This document shows, piece after piece, positions 57,617 through 64,000 of a stretch of 64,000 nucleotides of DNA. The position numbers and the translations under genes were made by a program. Every line of letters starts with the position of its first letter. The stretch's first letter is position 1. Under the pieces are notes generated by a model. That model made no database searches. It saw only the letters and a program-made list of their open reading frames with translations, and was not told the origin of the DNA. The stretch spans positions 124,001 to 188,000 of the forward strand of contig NZ_FUZV01000001.1 in NCBI RefSeq assembly GCF_900167565.1. The letters are read 5' to 3'. Source of the DNA: Pseudoxanthomonas indica (GTDB lineage: Bacteria > Pseudomonadota > Gammaproteobacteria > Xanthomonadales > Xanthomonadaceae).

Positions 57617-58396
57617 ATGTCATCCGCCTATGGCACCGAGACGGTGCTGGACGTCCGTCACTGGACCGACGACTACTTCAGCTTCACCACCACCCGCGAT
57701 GACGGCTTCCGTTTCGACAACGGCCAGTTCGTGATGATTGGCCTGCAGACCGAGGGCAAGCCGCTGCTGCGCGCCTACTCGATCGCCAGCGCCAACTGGG
57801 AAGAGCAGCTGGAGTTCTTCAGCATCAAGGTGCCGAACGGCCCGCTGACTTCGCGGCTGAAGGACATCCAGCCCGGCGACAGCGTGCTGATCGGGCGCAA
57901 GCCCACCGGCACCCTGCTGATCAGCGACCTGCATCCGGGCCGCAACCTGTACCTGCTGGGCACCGGCACCGGCATGGCGCCGTGGCTGTCGATCATCAAG
58001 GATCCGGAAACCTACGAACGCTTCGACAAGGTCATCCTGACCCACGGCGTGCGCAGCGTGCAGGACCTGGCGTATCGCGATTACTTTGAAAAGGAACTGC
58101 CGCAGCACGAGTTCCTCGGCGAAATGATCCGCGACAAGCTGCTGTACTACCCGGCGGTCAGCCGCGAAGCGTTCCCCAACCACGGGCGCCTGACCGATCT
58201 GATGGCCAGCGGCCAGATGATGGAAACCCTGGGCCTGCCTGCGCTGGATGCCGGACATGATCGCGCCATGATCTGTGGCAGCCCGCAGATGCTGGCCGAC
58301 TTCCGCGCCCTGCTCGATGGCCGTGGCTTCACCGCCGCGCCGCGCATCGGCACCGCCGGCCAGTACGTGTTCGAGCGCGCCTTCGTCGAGAAGTAA
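57617..58396 (+). CDS. fpr: ferredoxin--NADP reductase
   Basis: A bacterial-type FAD flavoprotein (259 residues) that passes electrons between NADPH and ferredoxin or flavodoxin. FAD-binding RAYSIASANWEEQLEFFSIKVPNGPLTSRL and the NADP domain LLGTGTGMAPWLSIIKDP, LTHGVR and MICGSPQML are seen, and the C-terminus is VFERAFVEK. It follows the FAD oxidoreductase on the same strand and converges with the small unknown gene at 58400, whose stop is 3 bases away. Confidence 0.95.
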   Translation: MSSAYGTETVLDVRHWTDDYFSFTTTRDDGFRFDNGQFVMIGLQTEGKPLLRAYSIASANWEEQLEFFSIKVPNGPLTSRLKDIQPGDSVLIGRKPTGTLLISDLHPGRNLYLLGTGTGMAPWLSIIKDPETYERFDKVILTHGVRSVQDLAYRDYFEKELPQHEFLGEMIRDKLLYYPAVSREAFPNHGRLTDLMASGQMMETLGLPALDAGHDRAMICGSPQMLADFRALLDGRGFTAAPRIGTAGQYVFERAFVEK

Positions 58397-58399
58397 GCC

Positions 58400-58795
58400 T
58401 CAGCGCTCGCCGTAGCGCAGCCAGGTCACCGCACTGCGCTCGTCGGCGAACACACGGCCCTGGAAGCCATGTTCGCTGGCAAAGATGCTGGCCAGCTCCA
58501 CCTGCGGAATCTGTTCCAGGTGTTTTTCCACATAGGCCACCCGCACCTGCTCCATGCCCAGGCCGCGCATGGCCTGGACGAATTCCAGCAAGTGCTCCGG
58601 CGGCGGCGGCTCGCCTTCCATGTCATCGACCACCAGCAGGCAGGGCGCCTGCACGCGGCGGACTTCATCGGCGATCTCGCGCCAATAGGCCAGCGTGGTG
58701 TCGAGCCGGCCGTTGACGCCCTGCACATGCGCCTTCAGGCCGAAGTCGGTGGAACTGAAGCGGATGCGGTACGGCGACTCGGGGACGTGCGACAT
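58400..58795 (-). CDS. conserved small hypothetical protein
   Basis: A 131-residue soluble protein I do not recognise. It starts MSHVPESPYRIRFSSTDFGLKAHVQGVNG and has an alternating strand-helix pattern with CLLVVDDMEGEPPPPEHLLEFVQAMRGLGMEQVRVAYVEKH, which looks like an STAS/SpoIIAA-like alpha/beta fold of the kind found in Xanthomonadaceae hypothetical proteins. No signal peptide or membrane segment. It begins 4 bases after the glutathione peroxidase stop, so it is the second gene of a two-gene unit; this may hint at an oxidative-stress role, but nothing in the protein shows it. Confidence 0.75.
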   Translation of the reverse strand: MSHVPESPYRIRFSSTDFGLKAHVQGVNGRLDTTLAYWREIADEVRRVQAPCLLVVDDMEGEPPPPEHLLEFVQAMRGLGMEQVRVAYVEKHLEQIPQVELASIFASEHGFQGRVFADERSAVTWLRYGER

Positions 58796-58799
58796 CGGA

Positions 58800-59282
58800 T
58801 CAGGCCAGTGCAGCCTCGATGTCCTTGGCCAGCGATTCGGGTTTGTCGGTGGGCGCGAAGCGCTCGAGCACCTGGCCGTCGCGACCGACCAGCAGCTTGG
58901 TGAAGTTCCACTTGATCCCGGAGGTGCCCAGGAAGCCCTTCTTTTCCTGCTTGAGCCACTGCCACAGCGGATGCGCGGCGTCTCCGTTCACATCCACCTT
59001 GGCGAACATCGGGAATGTCACGTCGTAGCTGAGCGAGCAGAAGTTCTTGATTTCCGCCTCGTCGCCCGGCTCCTGGTGACCGAACTGATCGCAGGGGAAG
59101 CCCAATACCACCAGCCCTTGGTCACGGTACTGGCGCCAGAGTTTTTCCAACCCCTCGTACTGCGGGGTGAAGCCGCACTTGGACGCCACGTTGACGATCA
59201 GCAGCGCCTTGCCGCGGTACTCATCCAGCGACCGGACCTTGCCATCGATATCAGTGGCGGAAAAATCGTAGGCGGTGGTCAT
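58800..59282 (-). CDS. glutathione peroxidase family protein
   Basis: A thiol peroxidase of 160 residues. The peroxidatic Cys36 is in VNVASKCGFTPQYEGLEKLW, replacing selenocysteine, with FPCDQFGHQEPGD and WNFTKLLVGRDGQV as the Gln and Trp/Asn motifs. Such non-selenium GPx proteins usually use thioredoxin rather than glutathione. The motif reads PCDQF where PCNQF is usual, a mild substitution. No signal peptide, so cytoplasmic. The small hypothetical gene follows on the same strand. Confidence 0.93.
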   Translation of the reverse strand: MTTAYDFSATDIDGKVRSLDEYRGKALLIVNVASKCGFTPQYEGLEKLWRQYRDQGLVVLGFPCDQFGHQEPGDEAEIKNFCSLSYDVTFPMFAKVDVNGDAAHPLWQWLKQEKKGFLGTSGIKWNFTKLLVGRDGQVLERFAPTDKPESLAKDIEAALA

Positions 59283-59386
59283 GGCAGGTCTCCGGGGGGA
59301 TTGGCTGCCATGGTAAACAAGAAGCTGCCGCTACAGGGCCCTGGCATGGATTAGTCTTGGCCCATTCTTTCGACCGGGAGTGCGGC

Positions 59387-59992
59387 ATGCAGCCTTCGCC
59401 CCATGCGTCCGACGCCGCCTCCATGGCCACCGTCTACCTGCACGTGCGGGTGTTGATGGGCTTCGTGGTCGGCCTGGGCCTGACCCATCTGCTGCGCCAC
59501 TTCGCCCGCATCATCGAACGGCCGCGCCGTTACAAGGTCTACAGCGTGCACCTGCTGTGGGCGCTCTTCATGTTCTCGTACCTGTTGTGGTTCTGGTGGT
59601 GGGAATACCGGCTTTCGCACCTGGTGCACTGGAACTTCAACCTGTATTTCTTCGTGGCGCTGTTCGCGCTGCTGCTGTACCTGCTGTGCGCGCTGATTTT
59701 CCCGGAAAGCCTGGACGACTACGCCGACTACCGCGACTACTACTACCAGCGCCGGCAATGGTTCTTCGGGCTGCTGGCGCTGGTGTTCGTGGTCGATTTC
59801 GTCGACACCTGGATCAAGGGGCCGGCTTACTTCCACAGCTTTGGCCCGGAGTATGTGCTGCGCAACCTGCTGTACATCGGCGGCTGCGTGATCGCCATGA
59901 TCACCCGCAGCCCGCGCTACCACGCCACGTTCGCGGTGCTGGCCTTGCTCTACCAGTGGCTCTGGATCGCGCGCGAATTCGAAACCCTGTAA
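59387..59992 (+). CDS. hypothetical integral membrane protein
   Basis: A 201-residue membrane protein with about five to six hydrophobic segments (near residues 20 to 40, 55 to 75, 82 to 102, 125 to 145, 160 to 175 and 178 to 195). It has conspicuous aromatic and Trp/Tyr content (FWWWEYRLSHL, DDYADYRDYYYQRRQW). I do not recognise a family with a known function. The ATG at 59387 is preceded by GGGAG about 8 bases upstream; a frame from 59357 has only a weak TTG. It lies divergent from the glutathione peroxidase gene and before the dcp gene. Confidence 0.75.
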   Translation: MQPSPHASDAASMATVYLHVRVLMGFVVGLGLTHLLRHFARIIERPRRYKVYSVHLLWALFMFSYLLWFWWWEYRLSHLVHWNFNLYFFVALFALLLYLLCALIFPESLDDYADYRDYYYQRRQWFFGLLALVFVVDFVDTWIKGPAYFHSFGPEYVLRNLLYIGGCVIAMITRSPRYHATFAVLALLYQWLWIAREFETL

Positions 59993-60139
59993 CCGCGGCG
60001 CCCGGCCACGCAGAGCCTCGTCCCGGCCGGAGCCCCTAACGCCTGTCCGGCCCGCTCCCAATAGGCCATTCGTCACGCGCCCCATCGGCGGGGCTTGGGT
60101 TAGCCTGCCCGGAGCCCTATCTGGAAGGAAGTTGCACTG

Positions 60140-62302
60140 ATGACCCGCCTTGCCCTCGCGCTTGCCGCGACCCTTGGAATCGCCATGCCCGCCTACAGCC
60201 AAGCCGCCACGCCTGCGGCCACCGAAGCCGCCAAGGCCAGCAACCCCTTCTTCGCCGACAGCCCGCTGCCGCTGCACTACCCGCAATTCGACAAGATCAA
60301 GGACAGCGACTTCGCGCCGGCCTTCGACGCCGGCATGGCCGAGCAGTTGAAGGAAATGGACGCGATCGCCAACAACAGTGCCGCGCCGACCTTCGAGAAC
60401 ACCATCCTGGCGGCGGAGAAGAGCGGCCGCACGCTGGACCGTGCGCAGACCGTGTTCTACAACCTGGTCGGCACCGACACCAACGACACCCGCGAACAGC
60501 TGCAGGCCGACTACTCCGGCAAGTTCGCTGCCCACCGCGATGCGATCTACCTCAACGGCGCACTCTTCGCGCGCGTGCAGAAGCTGTATGACCAGCGCGC
60601 CCAGTTGGGCCTGGACGCCCAAGGCGTGCGCCTGATCGAGAAGTACCACACCGATTTCGTCCGCGCCGGCGCCAAGCTCTCCGACGCCGACAAGGCCAAG
60701 CTCAAGGCGATGAATGCGCAACTGGCGGATCTGGGCACCAAGTTCAGCCAGAACGTGCTGGCCGAGGTCAACGACTCGGCCATCGTGGTCGATGACGTCA
60801 AGCAGCTCGACGGCCTGACCGAACAGCAGATTGCCGCCGCTGCCGATGTGGCCAAGGCGCGCAAGCTGGACGGCAAGTACGTGCTGACCCTGCTCAACAC
60901 CACCGGCCAGCCGCCGGAATCCCAGCTCACCGACCGCGCCCTGCGCCAGCGCCTGCATGAGGCCTCGGTGGCGCGTGGCAGCCGCGGCGGCAAGTTCGAC
61001 AACCGCGAGCTGATTTCGAAGATCATGACCCTGCGCGCCGAACGCGCCAAGCTGCTCGGCTATCCCGACCACGCCACCTACGTGCTGGAAGACGAAACCG
61101 CCAAGACCCCGCAGGCGGTGAACGCCATGCTCGGCAAGCTGGCCCCGGCCGCGGTGACCAACGCCAAGCGCGAAGCCGCGGATCTGCAGGCGGTGATCGA
61201 CCAGGAACAGAAGGCCAAGGGCCAGCCGAGCTTCCAGCTCGAGCCCTGGGACTGGTCGTTCTACAGCGAGAAGGTCCGCGCGGCCAAGTTCAGCTATGAC
61301 GAAAGCCAGCTCAAGCCCTACTTCGAACTGACCAACGTGCTGGAGAACGGCGTGTTCTTCGCCGCCAACCAGCTCTACGGCCTGACCTTCAAGAAGCGCA
61401 CCGACCTGCCGCTGTACCACCCCGACACCACCATCTACGACGTCTACAACGCCGACGGCACGCAACTGGCGATCTTCATCGCCGACATGTATGCACGCGA
61501 TTCCAAGCGTGGCGGTGCGTGGATGAACTCGTACGTGTCGCAGTCGGCGATGACCGGCTTCAAGCCGGTGGTGGCCAACCACCTCAATATTCCCAAGCCG
61601 CCGGCCGGCCAGCCGACCCTGCTGACCTGGGATGAAGTGACCACCGCTTTCCACGAATTCGGCCATGCGCTGCACGGCATGTTCTCCAACGTGGAGTACC
61701 CCTACTTCAGCGGCACCAACGTGCCGCGCGACTTCGTCGAGTACCCCTCGCAGGTCAACGAGATGTGGGCCGACTGGCCGTCGGTGCTGAAGAACTACGC
61801 CAAGCACTACAAGACCGGCGAGCCGATGCCGCAGGCGTTGCTGGACAAGGTGATTGCCGCGTCCAAGTTCAACCAGGGCTTTGCCACCACCGAATACCTG
61901 GGTGCGGCCATGCTGGATCAGCGCTGGCACCAGGTCGGCGCGGACAAGATTCCGAACGCCGCCGGGGTGATCAAGTTCGAGGCCGATGCGCTGGCCGCCG
62001 ACAAGATCGACTACAAGCCGGTGCCGCCGCGTTACCGCACGCCGTATTTCAGCCACATCATGGGCGGCTATTCGGCCGGCTACTACGCCTATATCTGGTC
62101 GGAAGTGCTGGACGCCAACAGCCAGAAATGGTTCGAGGAACACGGCGGGCTGACCCGCGCCAATGGCGACCACTTCCGCAGCACCCTGCTCTCGCGTGGC
62201 GGTAGCGAAGACGCGATGAAGCTGTTCCATGATTTCGCCGGCCACGATCCCAAGATCGAGCCCCTGCTGGAAAAGCGCGGCCTGACCGCACCCGGCAAGT
62301 AA
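60140..62302 (+). CDS. dcp: M3 family oligopeptidase (peptidyl-dipeptidase Dcp-like), exported
   Basis: A zinc metallopeptidase of the M3 (thimet) family, 720 residues. The zinc site HEFGH is at residues 505 to 509 (TAFHEFGHALHGMFS), with a third ligand Glu expected downstream in the EYPSQVNEMW stretch. Upstream are the M3 elements DMYARDSKRGGAWMNSY. The protein starts with a cleavable signal peptide (core LALALAATLGIAMPA, cleaving near SQA-AT), so it is probably periplasmic; E. coli Dcp has no such peptide. The ATG at 60140 follows GGAAGGAAGTTGCACTG. A terminator follows the stop. Confidence 0.93.
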   Translation: MTRLALALAATLGIAMPAYSQAATPAATEAAKASNPFFADSPLPLHYPQFDKIKDSDFAPAFDAGMAEQLKEMDAIANNSAAPTFENTILAAEKSGRTLDRAQTVFYNLVGTDTNDTREQLQADYSGKFAAHRDAIYLNGALFARVQKLYDQRAQLGLDAQGVRLIEKYHTDFVRAGAKLSDADKAKLKAMNAQLADLGTKFSQNVLAEVNDSAIVVDDVKQLDGLTEQQIAAAADVAKARKLDGKYVLTLLNTTGQPPESQLTDRALRQRLHEASVARGSRGGKFDNRELISKIMTLRAERAKLLGYPDHATYVLEDETAKTPQAVNAMLGKLAPAAVTNAKREAADLQAVIDQEQKAKGQPSFQLEPWDWSFYSEKVRAAKFSYDESQLKPYFELTNVLENGVFFAANQLYGLTFKKRTDLPLYHPDTTIYDVYNADGTQLAIFIADMYARDSKRGGAWMNSYVSQSAMTGFKPVVANHLNIPKPPAGQPTLLTWDEVTTAFHEFGHALHGMFSNVEYPYFSGTNVPRDFVEYPSQVNEMWADWPSVLKNYAKHYKTGEPMPQALLDKVIAASKFNQGFATTEYLGAAMLDQRWHQVGADKIPNAAGVIKFEADALAADKIDYKPVPPRYRTPYFSHIMGGYSAGYYAYIWSEVLDANSQKWFEEHGGLTRANGDHFRSTLLSRGGSEDAMKLFHDFAGHDPKIEPLLEKRGLTAPGK

Positions 62303-62330
62303 GCGTCACCTTCCTCGTCGCAACAGCCAG

Positions 62331-62360
62331 CACGCCACCTTCGGGTGGCGTGATGGTTTT
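62331..62360 (+). terminator. intrinsic terminator after dcp
   Basis: Stem CACGCCACC (62331-62339) with GGTGGCGTG (62344-62352), a TTCG tetraloop, then ATGGTTTTT. It is 28 bases after the dcp stop. Confidence 0.88.
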
Positions 62361-62381
62361 TGCTGGGATGACGATGGGTCG

Positions 62382-62813
62382 TTACCTGACTTCAGCCAGA
62401 GAAACGCTGCGTACGTCGAGGGCATGCCACGCATGACCCGCCTCGCTTCTTCGGTGATAGACGCCTTCAAGCGAGACACGCAAGCGCACCGGGTCCTTGT
62501 CGAGATTGTTGAAGCCGAGGTCGAGGATTCTCTTGAAATCCGCTTCGAACCCTTTCGTTTCCTCGAACTCCACCTGTGTGCTGTTGCCGTTGCATGCAAC
62601 CAACGCCATTCCATGCCGGGTGGCATTCAAGCAAGCGGCGACCTGGACGATTTGTCCATCGTACTTATCGGCGTGCATGAAGACTTGCTCGATGGGCACA
62701 AATGTCGGCGCGCCTGCGTTGGACGTAAAGACGCATGTGCCGAGGAACCCCAGCAAGAGGTATCTGCCGGGAATTGATTTCAGGATCGCAAGCTCTGCTG
62801 TTGCCTGCAACAT
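62382..62813 (-). CDS. orphan exported hypothetical protein of lower GC
   Basis: A predicted exported protein of 143 residues, not recognised. After a basic start and hydrophobic stretch (GRYLLLGFLGTCVFTSNAG) come PIEQVFMHADKYDGQIVQVAACL and VACNGNSTQVEFEET, a pattern like small secreted OB-fold domains that begin with a HADKYDGQ segment. The GC content is visibly below its neighbours. Start is uncertain: ATG at 62813 (GGAG 10 bases upstream) is preferred, but in-frame ATGs lie up to 62861. It lies between dcp and the cfa-like gene, and a weak attC-like sequence is just upstream (62846-62917), so it may be transferred. Confidence 0.65.
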   Translation of the reverse strand: MLQATAELAILKSIPGRYLLLGFLGTCVFTSNAGAPTFVPIEQVFMHADKYDGQIVQVAACLNATRHGMALVACNGNSTQVEFEETKGFEADFKRILDLGFNNLDKDPVRLRVSLEGVYHRRSEAGHAWHALDVRSVSLAEVR

Positions 62814-62845
62814 GGGACGAGCACTCCGCCAGACGACAGATGAAG

Positions 62846-62917
62846 GCATAACATACATCAAGCAGCAAGCTACATGACGCGCATTCCCACGAGTCCATTA
62901 GCGCGTGCTTGTTAGGC
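62846..62917 (-). other. weak attC-like sequence beside the low-GC gene
   Basis: Read on the minus strand it opens with GCCTAAC (matches RYYYAAC) followed by AAGCA, and closes with GTTATGC, which differs from GTTRRRY at one base. Inner pairs AAGCA/TGCTT and CGCGC/GCGCG exist but with uneven spacing. It may be a decayed integron site or chance. Confidence 0.25.
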
Positions 62918-62945
62918 GCGAGAGTCAGCACACCCCACTCGCAGC

Positions 62946-64000
62946 CTAGCGCGCCGCGATGTAGCCGCCGGCACGACCCGACGGCGAAAACACGATTTGC
63001 CACAGCTGCAACCGCCGCGCACGGAATCCTCCCATCGACGCCGACAGGTAGTACCGCCACATGCGCCGGAAGCGTTCATCGTAGCGCGCGTCCAGGTGCT
63101 CCCATGCGGCTTCCACATTGGATCGCCAGGCTTGCAGTGTGCGGTCGTAGTCGGCGCCGAAGCTGTGCCAATCCTCCAGCACGAACAAGCCTTCGCTGGC
63201 CTGGCTGATCTGCGCTGCCGAAGGCAGCATGGAGTTGGGGAAGATGTACTTGTTGATCCACGCATCAGTGCGGCGCACCGAGACATTGCCGCCGATGGTG
63301 TGCAGCAGGAACAAGCCCTGCGCGGGCAGCAAACGCCGCATCACTTCGAAATAGGTCCGGTAGTTCTTCTGTCCGACGTGCTCGAACATCCCCAGCGAGA
63401 AGCCGGCGTCGAAGCGCTCACTCAGATCGCGGTAATCCTGCAGGCGGATGTCGATGGGCAGGCCAGCGCACAGGTCCCGCGCGTAGTCGGCCTGCTCGCG
63501 CGAGATGGTGATGCCCACGCCGCTTACGCCGTAGTGCTCGGCGGCAAACTTCAGTGCTTCGCCCCAGCCGCAGCCGATGTCGACCACCCGCATGCCCGGC
63601 TGCAACTGCAGCTTGCGGCAAACCAGATCCAGCTTGGCCTCCTGCGCCGCGTCCAGCGTCTGCGCATCGCGCCAGTATGCGCAGCTGTAGACCAGGCGCT
63701 GGCCCAGCATGGCGCGATAGAGGTCGTTGCCCAGATCGTAATGACGCTCGCCTACCTGACGACTGCGCGCGCGCGTCTGCGGATTGAACCAGCGCGCATA
63801 CAGCGCATCGAGGAGGTCGCCTGCGCGGACGCGCTCGTCCACATGCGCGCGCAGCAGGCGATACAGCACGCCATCCAGGGAGCGCGCATCCCAGTCGCCG
63901 TCCATGTAGCTTTCGCCCAGCCCCAGCGAACCCTGGCTCAGCACACGCCCGTAAAAGCGCGGGTCGTGAACCTGGATGTCCCAGTCCCGCTGCTGGCCAA
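62946..64000 (-). CDS. cfa: cyclopropane-fatty-acyl-phospholipid synthase (5' truncated by window edge)
   Basis: SAM-dependent enzyme that adds a methylene bridge to membrane-lipid unsaturated chains. The frame is open at the right edge and continues DWDIQVHDPRFYGRVLSQGSLG, matching the N-terminal part of E. coli Cfa, so the start is outside; about 30 residues are missing. Visible parts: ERHYDLGNDLYRAMLG, the SAM motif VVDIGCGWGEALKFAAEHYG, SLGMFEHVGQKNYRTYFEVM, and the end FSPSGRAGGYIAAR. Family length is about 380 residues; 351 codons including the stop lie in the window. The GTG at 63944 is internal. Confidence 0.94.
   Translation of the reverse strand, partial: GQQRDWDIQVHDPRFYGRVLSQGSLGLGESYMDGDWDARSLDGVLYRLLRAHVDERVRAGDLLDALYARWFNPQTRARSRQVGERHYDLGNDLYRAMLGQRLVYSCAYWRDAQTLDAAQEAKLDLVCRKLQLQPGMRVVDIGCGWGEALKFAAEHYGVSGVGITISREQADYARDLCAGLPIDIRLQDYRDLSERFDAGFSLGMFEHVGQKNYRTYFEVMRRLLPAQGLFLLHTIGGNVSVRRTDAWINKYIFPNSMLPSAAQISQASEGLFVLEDWHSFGADYDRTLQAWRSNVEAAWEHLDARYDERFRRMWRYYLSASMGGFRARRLQLWQIVFSPSGRAGGYIAAR

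Noticed and set aside
59351..62245. A 964-codon minus-strand open frame
   Set aside because: Antisense to the membrane protein and dcp genes; composition is a shadow of their codons.

Overview
The window is a high-GC bacterial chromosome segment that looks like a gammaproteobacterium of the Xanthomonadaceae/Lysobacteraceae (Lysobacter, Pseudoxanthomonas, Stenotrophomonas or Xanthomonas type). The evidence is the gene families, the mtnA-gyrA pairing, a GyrA with Gln at position 83, GTAG-type REP hairpins and a glycan locus combining a TonB receptor with a tryptophan-halogenase-like flavoprotein. I cannot name genus or species from the sequence. No tRNA, rRNA, CRISPR array, insertion sequence or prophage was seen.

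Layout. 0-5 kb: the 3' part of sucA, then sucB and lpd (2-oxoglutarate dehydrogenase complex) and a LOG-family gene. 5.5-8.7 kb: an AcuI/YhdH-type reductase, a PilH-like receiver, a CbpA-type J protein and a peroxiredoxin. 8.7-16.1 kb: pbpC and a giant alpha-2-macroglobulin lipoprotein. 16.2-24.6 kb: gyrA, mtnA, a secreted triple-repeat DUF3011 protein, epmA and ligA. 24.6-29.4 kb: a GFA-type zinc protein, zipA and smc. 29.8-31 kb: an aromatic aminotransferase.

31.1-51.6 kb is the accessory region and the most interesting part. It is a glucan/oligosaccharide utilisation locus: a TonB receptor, a halogenase-like flavoprotein, a GH144 (Glycoamylase family) lipoprotein, a CUT1 ABC importer (binding protein, two permeases and a separately located ATPase), GH3 and GH1 beta-glucosidases, and a LacI-family regulator. 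Glucokinase, edd and eda lie among them. Five near-palindromic TGTAA-CG-TTnCA sites sit upstream of the GH1/ATPase pair, the GH144-ABC operon, the TonB receptor, lacI itself and GH3, and define a local regulon. In the proposed flow, polymer fragments cross the outer membrane, are cut by GH144 and GH3 in the envelope, enter by the ABC importer, are split by GH1, phosphorylated by Glk and catabolised by the Entner-Doudoroff enzymes. The GH144 member points to beta-1,2-glucan as a candidate substrate; this is inference.

51.7-64 kb: bolA and yciI, scpA-scpB-rluB (so SMC and both ScpAB subunits are all in this window), an FAD oxidoreductase next to ferredoxin-NADP reductase, a small unknown gene with glutathione peroxidase, a membrane protein, a secreted M3 oligopeptidase, a lower-GC orphan gene with a weak attC-like sequence beside it, and the 3' part of a cyclopropane fatty acid synthase gene running off the right edge.
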